Of a DNA stretch of 64,000 nucleotides, positions 11,097 through 21,601 are shown piece by piece. The position numbers and the translations under genes were made by a program. This DNA comes from Gracilaria vermiculophylla (Eukaryota > Rhodophyta > Florideophyceae > Gracilariales > Gracilariaceae). Below the pieces are notes generated by a model that was not told the origin of the DNA, did no database searches, and worked only from the letters and a program-made list of their open reading frames with translations. Location: the NCBI GenBank assembly GCA_019155205.2, contig JAHNZQ020003150.1, positions 1,760,443 to 1,824,442 on the forward strand. The letters are read 5' to 3'. The stretch's first letter is position 1; each line of letters begins with the position of its first letter.

Positions 11097-11640
11097 TCAG
11101 TCTTGTGTGCCATAGGTTTGTTTTGGAAAAGTAGCTGCATATGCTAAGTTAAACTCTGTGATCATCTTTGAGCTTTTAAAGTTACACGGTCCATTTTCTT
11201 TTCTGATTTCAAATAGCGTTTCTCTAAAAGTTTTCAGTGTTACGATGAATAAACCATTCTTGAAAAATATTTTATGTCCTCTTTCTTGTATATACACAAT
11301 TGATAATATATTTGTTGCACTTTCCGTCACATACAGTACATCTTTGACTGATATAAATACCAGTATTCTAATTCGTAGTATTTCTATATCAACATTTCCT
11401 TTCTTGGTAGGCTTTAGTATTCCAAGCTGTTGTAGTTTTGTTTTTAAACGTTTCATTTTTTCGATATTTGTATTTGCTGATCCTTATTCTGAAAACTTCT
11501 TAGACTGATATTGTTCTTCAGTATCCTTTTAGTTTGCCATACCTTTATTTTCTTAAACTTCTGATATTGCTTTCCATGCTTTTGTTCTAGTTTCATAGGA
11601 TTCATTATAGAGTATTTGATTATTGTCCAATGCTAAAAAA
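11097..11640 (-). pseudogene. AT-rich Copia remnant: gag and protease/pre-integrase pieces
   Basis: The frame at 11097-11456 contains VKDVLYVTESATNILSIVYI followed by an RGHKIFF..GLFIV pattern. This matches the segment between Copia protease and the GAG-pre-integrase domain (consensus: VLYVPxxxxNLLSVxxLxxxG). Just upstream on the same strand (11520-11640) is YETRTKAWKAISEV then ENKGMAN, which matches the Copia gag UBN2 helix (TAKEAWxxLxxxYExK). The protease active site between them is missing. Its composition differs from the other Copia elements, suggesting another family or an older insertion. Confidence 0.6.
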
Positions 11641-12389
11641 AATTAACTAGTGATTTTTCATTTAGAAAAGCATTATTTTCCTCTCTTTTTACTGTTTTCC
11701 AATAGCCCTTTTTCTTTACATAATTTGTCATGCAAAACGTCCAGGAGAAAGTATTTCCTCTGTTTAGTTTCTCAATTTTTACGTGCTTCTATCCTCTGTT
11801 TTCATGGTTGCACTAATGATTTTCCAAGTTATTTCAATGAAAAGATTTATCTTTCCCCTGTACAGTTATTGACAAAACAATTTTCTTTGAAATTTATTCA
11901 AGACAAATATCAACGTTTGTGCACTGCCCAAAACAGGAATATTAAAAAACTTTTAGTTTTTTTTTTATTTTGCTTATTTTCGTTATGAACGATATTGAAC
12001 GATTTTCTCATGTACAGGACAAGTTGTTTCGGAAGTTTTTGATTCCTTCGGATTCTGGCAAATTCTGGTTTTTGAGCGATTTTTCCTGCCCTGCTGCTGT
12101 ACACTGTAGTATTTATCAAAACTTTCTAAAACTCTTTGAGTGCCGAGTTGATTGATTTTTCGATGTTTTTACTTCCCTGAACTTTCACGACGTTGTTCAG
12201 CGCTTCAACGGATAGTCGTTTTTCAAAACGGGTGAACTAAAAACAAAGAATTGCTCATGTATGGGCTGGGCCCATACCCTAACGTAGATTGTGCGGCACA
12301 ACGCTTTGATACACTAAAATAAATGCAATCTTGTTTTTATCGAGAACATTTGGTTTGACATTTTTCTTCCGTCAAACGTAGTTCTAGGA

Positions 12390-12409
12390 CTGTTCTTATA
12401 TAGTGTCCT
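12390..12409 (-). promoter_or_regulatory. Candidate TATA box of a minus-strand LTR
   Basis: On the minus strand the sequence reads ACTATATAAGAAC, the spacing and form seen in the other Copia LTRs of this window. It lies upstream of the minus-strand Copia gag/protease remnant, so 12250-12600 may be its 5' LTR. No second copy was found to confirm the boundaries. Confidence 0.35.
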
Positions 12410-12589
12410 ACATCATCTCTACTGTATGGAATAGTTCTATATCTTTTCTATTATAACCAATAAACATCAAGATTATGTTCTTCTATACAATCTTGTAGAA
12501 ACTTCCAGATCCTTCCATTTATATATTTTGTTCAAGAAGCTTCTCTTGCTTCTACGAGAGTACAAATCAGAGTTATTCAAGGGATCAGT

Positions 12590-12940
12590 AGAACAAAAAG
12601 CAGCGCGTTAAGCATCGTACGTTTAAAGCATTCAACCTGTCCAACACACTGTAGATGATCGGCTATCGTAAACACAAATTTCTGATGTCAAGGATGTTGA
12701 ATACGTTTTGAAAGGTCTTTCTGGTCACATGAGACCAGTTGTCCGATAGAAAAAGAATCGGTGGACCACAGATAAAAACTTCAACGTTCACAAATACCTG
12801 CACGATAGCGACGGCAGTGATCCGGTTTAACGCCATAATGCTCACAATTCTGAAATATTTATCAGATATAACAAATATAAACCAGATTTATTGGCTTGTT
12901 CTAATGAACGCTCCAAAGACATTGATTGGAACAAATTCTA
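12590..12940 (-). pseudogene. Gypsy integrase core remnant
   Basis: The minus strand shows NRITAVAIVQVFVNVEVFIC, then GPPILFLSDNWSHVTRKTFQ with the second catalytic Asp, then in a shifted frame GQVECFKRTMLNAL with the catalytic Glu. These are the DD35E integrase blocks of Ty3/Gypsy elements. The first catalytic position appears as NVFGAF rather than DxxGP. The fragment ends where repeat copy B starts (about 12966). No other part of this element is present. Confidence 0.65.
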
Positions 12941-12965
12941 AAGCAGCCGGAGCTGGAAACAACAC

Positions 12966-13880
12966 TGTGGTACCGTCCGTTCTCCTTTCGAGATGGTAGA
13001 GCACAACTTCCGTTAGGAGTTTTTGATGACTTCAAAGGCCCAATTTCCCAAAGGTGGTCTCCGATTATCGCTGTTACGAGCCGCGGGAATCCTGAAAGAG
13101 AGTCCGCAAACACCAACCGGAGACGGTAGTTCACTGAGCGGAAATTGCTCCTACAAGCGCTCCTACGAGACGCCCTGGAAATCAGCGGCTTAGAAACCTA
13201 AGGATGTTCGACGAGATTCTCCAACTGGAAAACAGATGAAGACTCCAAGGGTGCTTGGTTTACTTCTACCAGAGGTGGAGCTCTACGGACAGATTAAGTA
13301 CCACTCAGGGAGCCCGCCTTAGCTGGTCTCACTACTGAATTAATTACTTGCACCAACTAACTAAAATAAATGTAGATTCTACCGTTTCTCAATAGTACTG
13401 TTGAATGCATAGGCCAGATAGTGCACCACACGGTTCAGTTAATAAAATACGAACCCCCCTTAGGAATTATTTTCCGTAAAGCCACACATCCAAATCACCT
13501 TAGGATGGCCTGTACTACATACGTCTCTTTCTCGAAATGCACCCACTCTCCGAGGTGCATCCTTCCGTAGCTCGGTTTTTGAGCAGCTCCTAACCGTGTT
13601 GATGCCAGAGCGGCCTTATGCAGTGTAACAGATCCTCTCTTCCAAGCATTCCTCCGTTTATACCGTTTCCTACGCGTCATACCGACTTTAGGCTCACGCA
13701 TCTCCATAGAGGCGGGTCTTGGCCTCCAGATCTTCTCGATTCGACCTCATCCACTCTTTCTTGGGATATCTCACTCGTGTTGGAGCGCCCGGCATTCCGG
13801 TTCCCTCGAGGATCATATTCGGGAAACTCCCGAACCGTCTCTTCCACTCCTCCATCCGCATTGAAGAGAACACACTCACA
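12966..13880 (+). repeat. Dispersed repeat family, copy B
   Basis: It begins TGTGGTACCGTCCGTTCTCC and is collinear with copy A and with the reverse complement of copy C. Shared landmarks include TTCCGTTAGGAGTTTTTGATG, AGCGGCTTAGAAACCTAAGG and GTTAATAAAATACGA. The homology to A continues to about 13880, where B runs on into the coding-like tract at 13880-16520 that A lacks. Confidence 0.7.
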
Positions 13881-14945
13881 TTCTTCTTTTCTACCTTACC
13901 ATTGTCTGTCACTCGCTATCAACCCACTCCGCGCTCAGGTACCCGTCTCTTCGCCTGCATCCCTTCGTGCGTCTCATCCGCGCATTTCTCGCCGGGTTGT
14001 GACATGAATTCGCCCTCCGAAGCAAACATGAAGGCGGGCTCCACGCCTAATGGTATTGCTTTCAACCTCTTTGGACCTACGACATATTCAGTCTCCATCC
14101 TGCCAACGACTTACATCTTCAGAGTGACTTCTCCGGGCCAGGCTCCTACGTCGCCGTCCAATCCTGAGGTGTATCACACATCTTCTGGTGCGTTGCTTCG
14201 CCAAGTATAACACTTCGAACACCGTGCCACGCAGGTCTTTGTGTCATTCCACAATAGGCATATCAGTCTCCCGTGCTCCATAAAGGATTATATTCACTAT
14301 TTCGGAGCGTTCTTCAGGCACTGCAATTCTGTGCTGTACCGGAGGTCGCTTGGAACGGCCAAAAGTGGAGCCAGGGGGACGCCTTTTATGTTCACTGGCT
14401 CCACACTCCGGTACAAGGTGACAAGGCTTCGATCACAGTGGGGCGCTGCGACACTCCTTATCTCAGGTGTGCTGAGGAGCGCAAAGTACAGACTCGACTC
14501 GAACTACTCCAGTACAGGGAAGCTCAAGTCGGTGAGTGGGGCGGCCCGGAAGCATCGTTAATGAACGCTACGCCGTTGTGGTGCTCTCCTTTGACCCCCC
14601 CTTACGATGTCCTCTACTGGCCCAATCGCAACAGATGGGGGAACGCACTTTGCGGATGAGACCCAAGTGCGGAATGACTTCGGATATTTCTACAGTTGGC
14701 ACCACACGGAGGTCTATGATATGGCTTCCCGGCAACGCCCCAAGTTTTTCCTCAAGATAGACGACACCTGGAGGGGCCATTGGGTCTCCCGGCACCTCTT
14801 TATGGTGACGTCCATCACGTTTGTGTATTATATCTCTGAGCTTCTGGATCCACATGACTCCTTGGAACGGCTAATTATTCGAGGTAAGCCGGGGCAAGGG
14901 GGAATTGGAGGGAATGCAAACAACGTTCGCCTGCTCTGGCTCTGA
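13880..14945 (+). pseudogene. Unidentified coding-like tract, first block
   Basis: Three overlapping plus-strand frames keep protein-like sequence: 13719-14210, 14273-14659 (AFYVHWLHTPVQGDKASITV) and 14607-14945 (FYSWHHTEVYDMASRQRPKF). Reading passes from one frame to the next near 14610, as expected for one gene with a small indel. The second half is rich in Trp, His and Tyr. I do not recognise the family. Its position after repeat copy B suggests that it belongs to the same mobile element, which is inference. Confidence 0.35.
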
Positions 14946-15255
14946 TTTACTTAGAGGTGACTAGATTCCACCTTCCGTAGTAGCAAATGTGCACCAACTC
15001 GATCAGAGCGTAATTTACGCTACGAAGAAGAGACAATCAGTGTTACCAATCATATTTAAGCATTACATAAATGTGTCACCCACAATGTTACCTACAATGC
15101 TACCCACAATTAAATATGTCTGACAACAACAAAGCACAAAAAGACACAAGTGATGCAAAAAAAGGCATACCAGTGTCGTAAACTCACGAGAGCATGATAG
15201 TGCATAAATGCACGGACCCTGCGTGTCACCGTATTTAATCTCCATACACAAGCAG
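14940..15255 (-). repeat. Partial Copia-type LTR, diverged copy
   Basis: The plus-strand sequence here is collinear with 49600-49830. Shared words are TACCAATCATATT, GACATAAATGT or TTACATAAATGT, AAACTCACGAGA or ACACTCACGAGA, and CATGACAGTGCA or CATGATAGTGCA. It is in the same orientation as the LTR at 49535-50030 and inverted relative to 18703-19205. No Copia coding sequence adjoins it, so it is a solo or truncated LTR. Confidence 0.6.
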
Positions 15256-15547
15256 CTTCCACGTCACCTCAGTGAGCTCATTACAGCACCACGTCACTGT
15301 TTTCAGAATGGATTACATTCCAGTTCATCGAAATGTGTCACGGACAGCATATGCGCTGCGACAGCAGGAACAGTAGCTCATTCCTGCTAACCTTTATCAT
15401 TTTGATCGCCTCGACGTAATTCGCGGTCGACATCCTAGCTGCTTATCTCTAGGCAGTGGACGAGGGCATCATTTTCTATACTCGATGTTGCGATAGTGAC
15501 CTTTACTGGTACTCTTCGTATCTGCCAACCGCTGGACATATGCTACC

Positions 15548-16520
15548 TTGTCGGTGCCAATTATCAGGGTCCTCCGCTTCTTAAGAATTCAGAGCCTCAT
15601 CAAGGGCACCTCGTTAAGAGACTACAAGGCCAAGATGCTGCTGGATTATAACCTGCAGGTGGCTTGGAATGAGATGCCGGGCTTTCTTTTTTATGAATAT
15701 GGCAAAGACAAGTTTATCTTCATCATGAGGATGCCTTATAGAGACGATGATGGACGAGTTTTCCCGGCCTTTCCCCAGCTTGCCACTTCGCGGGCTCCTC
15801 AGGTGCTACGATTTCTGGTCTGCGATAATAACTGTATGATAGAAGGTCTAGCAGTCTGCACGCCTCTTCCATTATCGGCTCCTTCGCTGGACGTTCCTGC
15901 GTATTCTGAGATCGAGATGCAGCCTCCAGCATCGATACCGGATCCTCTTGCAGCGCTAACCGATATGTCCCCTTTGGAAAAGGACAAGATTACTCCCGTC
16001 TGGACTGATTCGACCCAGATGGGGCAGCACTAACTGCGGAGCGTTCCGGTGCCGGTTGATCAGCCTCGCCTGCGAAGCGGTTCTTATGTCACCATCCCCT
16101 CTGGTGTGTGCTGCTCCATCGTTGGCCCTGCCGACCTCCATGGCAGTGCCCACAGAACCCGCTCGAGAGCCCACTGTCCCAGCCGCACCACCGTCCGTGA
16201 CTTCTTCTGTGGCAGTTGTTATTCCATCGACGGAGGTGGCCACTTCGGCCGCACCCTCGGGCGGGCTATTTTCTGTACCTTTTAGGTACTGCCTTCCAGG
16301 CGTTGGTGCAGTCATAACTGGTGATGGGTTGTACTGCTACGACTTCTCCTCTAGAGGCTTTGCAGGAGACTCCCAACTGGGTCCTCGAGCTCCACAAGGC
16401 CCTGGCGAGCCGAACTTCGATGGCTGCCATCAAGGAGAGCCTGGCGGAGTTCTTCGATTCCGAAGCGCTAACGGCGAAAGCTCGCCAGTAGGCGGAGTGT
16501 ACGACGCGGTTCGGTGACCT
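15548..16520 (+). pseudogene. Unidentified coding-like tract, second block
   Basis: The frame at 15548-16033 (161 residues) begins with a basic helix (SLIKGTSLRDYKAKMLLDYN) and ends in a Pro/Ser-rich acidic stretch. It is followed in other frames by an Ala/Pro/Ser-rich linker (16056-16320). A helical 55-residue segment at 16323-16490 contains NWVLELHKALASRTSMAAIK. The order of folded part, disordered linker and short helix is compatible with a structural (gag-like) protein, but no diagnostic motif is seen. Confidence 0.3.
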
Positions 16521-16794
16521 TTAGGATTTAGATACCTGGACAATGGTAGTTATTCTACGGTAGTGACGGAGCAAAATATCCTTGAATTGGAGCAGATATT
16601 CCCTGAACGGTAACTACAATACGAATGGGCCGTGCCCGGGAGCCCTGGAACACCTAGGGCCACCCAAAAAGCGTCCGAAAAGCGCGTAACAGCGACTTGG
16701 AGGCAAAAATGAGAGTTTTAGGTGAGGGATAGATAGCGGAGAACGAAAAATAACTCCGGTTTGGGGCGGCCTCCTTCTTTTCTAAACGGAAAGG

Positions 16795-18690
16795 CCTATA
16801 TGGAAATGTATTTCCGCTCCAGATTGGCGTGATATCTCCTGAGGACATTCTGCTGAATGCATCCCGTGGGTTCCTCCATTTCATCCTTTGAGGTGTACCA
16901 GTACCATCGTATGCCGTACAGTAGTCCTCCAGGGGTTTATCAGTGTGAAACAGTGCGATCTACCGCATAGAACATATCACCTTAAGGGGTCATAATGGCG
17001 TTGAGAGCTCCCAGCAATGTTTCACCGAAAGGTGCGATGGGAGTTCCACTATTTCTCGTTACCGTCGCTTCTGAGGTGGTACGGATAGGAATTTCTGCGT
17101 ATAGCTCCCGATATATCGTGACAAGAGTTACTAAAAGGCGGGACTTCGGGACTTCAGTCACCCGATCATGAGAGACGACGTCCCGGAGCCCGTTTATCTC
17201 GATGGAGACAAGGTCCTTGTCGGTGTCCAGGATTTTTTTACGGCCCTGAGATGTTTTGCGTTAACTTGCACGTGACCTTCGGCAGTTCATCGGACTTCTT
17301 TCCAGTTTTGTCGAGGAAACCCTGGTCGTATTCCTTCAGGTGAGGACCTCCTTCCACCATCAGGTCAAAATCTAGTTTATATCTTCTCTGCGAGGCGTTG
17401 AGTCTTTCCTTTGCCAGAAAGAGTGCGCCCTCATAGCGCCTCAAGATGGAGCGCTTTGCTTGGGCAGCTGTAAGTGATTGTGGCCCATCCGTTAAGTGCA
17501 TCGTGGCGCGTGCCACGATAACGGTACTAGAAGAGACGGGCGAGAGAACCAGAGTGAAAGGAGTGGTCACCGCGCAGCGGTGCACCTGCAGTTTGTATGC
17601 ATATGTGAGAGGGTCAACGTACGCGTCCCAATCCTCCTGGTGATCCCCGACAAAGTGCTGCAGCCTTCAGGCGATGGTTCAGTTAATCTTCAACGCCTTT
17701 TTGATGTTATGGGGGTAGTACGCAGTGGTAAACAACTGCTTCATCTTCAGCAGTTCTGAGTCGATGCTGAATAACTTCGCCGCGAACTGGGGTCTGTTTT
17801 CCGCAAGAAGGTACAGCGAGGTTCCGCATGCGTAAAGCCATTTCTTCAGAAAGGTGTCGGCGATTACTGCTGCCGTGGTGCTCGTAAAGGGGATGGCGCG
17901 CGTAATCTTCGAAAACCTGCTGCTGATCACGAGGATAAAATGATATACTTTCTCTGACTTCGAGAGAGGTTCCAAGATATCTGTGGCCTCAAACGCCAGA
18001 AGTCTTGAACGCGGGAACAGGTTGAGCGGCGTCCAGTGTTTGCCGGTATCTACCCGATAGGCGGCGCACGAATGACAATCTGCCACAGTTTGGAACCCTT
18101 TAATAGCCATGTGCCGCCAATGTAACTCGCTCTTCATGGTAAAATACATGCAAGATCTATCGAGGTGCCCTGAAATGTGGGGATGGTGCGAAAGATACAG
18201 AACCTTCGCCCGTTGTCAAGCCGGGACCCCCTGTTGGATGACACCTTCCAGGGAAGCGTGGCGTACAAGTATACCGTCTCGGTCGACATCTAATGAAGAT
18301 GGTAGGCTTCTAATGGTGGCGAGGCACTCCTTGCAACACGCGTCTGTAATCTAATCCTTCAGGAACTCCGCTTTGGTGATGGGCAGAACTTCTTTCTCCT
18401 CCTCGACGAGGGCAATCACCACCGGGAGTACACTAGACTTGCATCCAGGTTAAAAGCATTCCAAACATTCTACTTTGGATCCGTCTTTCTTGTCTGCATT
18501 TTGATGACTATGCACGGAATAGCGCCCAGAAAATGTGGTTTGTGTTCCACCTCTGTGGAGATACGTAATCGGGCGTCCACCGCCTGGTGTTTTATGCCAG
18601 GGCGGTCGATGATGTCAATTTCGTACTCTAGCAGGCGTAATCTCTGTTGGATAAAGTGTCTGTGCTGTCATTGACAACGAATTGTTCCAG
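16795..18690 (-). pseudogene. Chromodomain Gypsy pol fragment (RNase H end, integrase, chromodomain)
   Basis: In minus-strand order it has the RNase H/connection end (LRLLEYEIDIIDRPGIKHQA, about 18560-18650), the integrase zinc-binding region (HWRHMA, CHSC), and the core with ATDILEPL for the first Asp. The block LLAENRPQFAAK has Glu where the second Asp is expected, and YYPHNIKKALKIN lacks the usual GQxE. A C-terminal YKLDFD tail follows, then VSIEINGLRDVVSHDRVTEV (about 17100-17220). A chromodomain-like end reads YGIRWYWYTSKDEMEEPT (about 16850-16920). A frame change falls at a seven-base homopolymer at 17233-17239. It is a different lineage from the 39-44 kb element. Confidence 0.85.
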
Positions 18691-18702
18691 GGGACCATGG
18701 GC

Positions 18703-19205
18703 TGTGTTGGAAGTGGACTCTGTGTGGTACACGTGTACAGGTGTGCTACTCGGCACGTCGTTCACTACCATGTCGTTTCCAGGTGTACACATTGCAAACT
18801 CAGCTTCCTGTACACCAGATATGGGTTGGTGTAATGTGCCTCGTTATGGTAACCACACACACACATTGCTGTATGGACACGAGTGGTTGCGGAATACAGA
18901 GAGTGTAAGGTGCTTGAGTGAATTTGTGCATTGTCATGGTCTCGTGAGTGTACGGAACTGTCATGCCTTATTGTGCCTTGCTGTTGTAAGCAATATTGAA
19001 TAGTGGCTAGTACATTTATGTCATGTTACAATATGATTGGTAGTATTGAGTGTCCTGCCTTTGTAGTGTAATTTCTGATGCAACCTAGTAGGTGCGACTG
19101 AGCCACTATATAAGTCGTGGTCGAGGCACCTCCAAGAAAATCCAAGCCAGAGCGGGCGAACATTCTTAATATCCCTCCAACCTTCCATTGCCCCTCTGAC
19201 CTCCA
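18703..19205 (+). repeat. Copia-type solo LTR, plus orientation
   Basis: About 500 bases match the reverse complement of 49535-50030, from TGTTGGAAGTGGACTCTG to CCCCTCTGACCTCCA. A TATA box CTATATAAG lies at 19106-19114. The 49.5-kb copy directly precedes a Copia gag, which identifies this as a Copia LTR. Nothing Copia-like follows at 19206, so it is solo. It abuts the Gypsy fragment ending at 18690. Confidence 0.75.
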
Positions 19206-20985
19206 ATAGTGAGAACCACTCAAAAAGTTTTCAAAACGTTGTACATCGCTTTGTATATGGAAAAAAAAAAGGAAATGTCAAGCGAAAACTTTCTGATGTG
19301 CAAGGCATACCTAATTTGATCTCAGCAAAATTTGAAGCCAATGCTATGTAAATAGTTGAAGACAAATACCATGATCATTTCTTTTTCGGAAGGCAGACCC
19401 GTTTGACATCAAATTCTCGCTCAAAATGTGTCACAGAAGTACGGCAACTTTGCGCCGAACTCGCCTTATTTACAGACAAGTTTTCTACTTTTAATCGCTT
19501 CTGCAAAGCCTTTCATAGAGAAATACGAAGAGAAAATGATATTTTAGAGACTTCTTTCCTGAAACATTTGTACGATGAGTTTACGTTTACGTGTTGTGGA
19601 TGCGAGAATCCTTATGAAATTCCCTATGCAAAGACCAAGATGATTGAAGAGTCTCTGATTTGTATGATAGAATATTCATAGATTTGCAACAAAAATAGGA
19701 GACGGATGGACTTCCTTCCTTTTGTTCTGTATTAATGGTTTATAGTCACGTCTATGCATGGTTACATTGGTCTTTTAGAAAGCCATTACAAAACATCGTG
19801 GTGGGGAGAGTTTTTACTCCAATGAAACAAACTGAGCAATCTTTCACGCGAAACCCAATCACTTTTCTAAAATGAACCTTAAGAATTGAGATGTGTATCT
19901 TCGTTTTTCAAAAACAAATTGTTTACTACTGTGCACACACATGGTTTATGAAAAACAAATACTGCTGCACTCTTAACTTATCTAGTCTCGAAAGCCAGGG
20001 TTATGGTATATGGATGCTCAGGCCCAACCTCAGATACCCAAATCAGTGGAAGAAGATCGTGTTATTCATTTGGTCACTTCTAACGTTTTGGCATAATCGC
20101 TACCGTTTTCTTCAATTGTGATGAACTCCAGTACAAATCCTTCCCGTTTTATGGAACAGGCGCAGGATGTGCTAAAAAACTTAAAAGAAGCAAAAACGCA
20201 CGTCAAAGAGCTCACTGACACATAATCTGTAGAGCATTTCAATGTGTATAAATGAAAAATGAGTTCCTTGTTGGTTCATAATCAAAACGCTACCAGCAAG
20301 CAACGGGAAAGGAAAAAATAAACCATCTAGTGCGATGAAAAAATCTTTTTTTCAAAGTAGGTCTTGTAAACTTTTAGATATTGCTTTCATAATCATTTCT
20401 GTTTTTCTTGATAAAAATTTGCTTAGCATGAGCGAGTTTTGAACTCAGAATATGGTGAAAGCGCCCACCCTGCACCCTGTCATATCTGGGCTGCCCAGCG
20501 TAAACGACTAGGCCACACCATCTGTCCATCTATACAAGGTTATTTAATGATGTATGAACAGAACGTGGCATTCTTTATATGTTCTGCTGATCACCGATTT
20601 TAAGTCACCCTCACCTTTCAAAGAACCATTTATGGTTTATCTGCAGATTGTTTACTGCTTCCTCTGTGTAAAGGTGAAGTAAAATATATCATATTCATGC
20701 ATTAGATTGCACCATATTCTTCAATCCAAAATTTGCTCTACGATGAATGTTACCCATTTGAACCAAACAAATACGAATGCTCTCATGGGTGAGAAGTAGC
20801 TTTGACAGATTAAGCCCCATTACGGGCCCTATTCAATTCTATCGATCCGCATTGATTGCCGACGGCAACGTCCTCCAATGCAATATGTTCCCTTTCGTCG
20901 CCCTGCAATACGTTCCCCTCACAAATACCTTATCGTACAACGCGAAGCATGAATTCCCCGATCAGTTGGTCTAACACGTGAATGT
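19206..20985. other. No supportable gene; one tRNA-like segment
   Basis: Only short frames are present. The frame at 19403-19681 (92 residues, Cys-rich middle) is coding-like but unrecognised and has no homologue in the window. On the minus strand at about 20430-20525 there is an A-box-like TGGCCTAGTCGTT and a B-box-like GAGTTCAAAACTC. They are too far apart and lack pairing ends for a clear tRNA, so it may be a SINE head. Confidence 0.4.
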
Positions 20986-20988
20986 TTT

Positions 20989-21395
20989 TGTTGCAATATA
21001 CTCAATGTGCGATACTGGTTCGGAAAATGGTTACACACACTAGTTTGGATCTGCTCTAACGGAATTACCGGAAACGTGCAAAATGCATCGTGGTATCTGT
21101 CCGAACTTCTCAATCCGGTTTCGTACCCCGATAACCCCATAAGCTAGACGCGGGTGTGCCTTTCCCAGTTGAACTGTATTTTTTTAATTCTAGAAGAAGT
21201 GACTGTCCGGGTGCACCCTATAAAAGGAACCCCTTGTGCGTCACCGACCACTGCTAGAACACAGCGTACGACGGAGGTGTGCCCGTTCTCTTGCTACCGC
21301 GCGCGCGTACCTAATCCCACTCTCACAGTTTGCGATCATTGCCCACGCTCGGAATGAGATTACGCTAGAAAGCTTGACATGCATTAACTATGCAA
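20989..21395 (+). repeat. Solo Gypsy LTR, diverged
   Basis: It is collinear with the LTRs at 39358-39743 and 44408-44792. The start is TGTTGCAATATACTCAATG (against TGTAACATACTCAAG). The middle carries CCTATAAAAGGAACC with the same TATA position, followed by GCGTCACCGACCA, then GGTGTGCCCGTTCTC, then CGATCATTGCC. No Gypsy coding sequence adjoins, so it is solo, probably left by recombination between two LTRs. Confidence 0.75.
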
Positions 21396-21601
21396 CAGGT
21401 ATTCTCTTTTGGTTTCCGAAACTCCGTTCCAGAAGTGCAAGATCATCTGCTTTTGCATCTCTCGTGATACTTGTACTCGATCTGATCAGGGGTGTGTGCA
21501 TCTGCTGATCAGATTCTAGATCTTTATGAGGAGAACAAGAAGGCTTCTCCCGCCTCCGTCATACAACTCCTCATGTTTGTTCGCTCCAGGGGCACCACAT
21601 G

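Noticed and set aside
11158..11508. 116-residue plus-strand hydrophobic frame
   Set aside because: It is the antisense shadow of the minus-strand Copia remnant.
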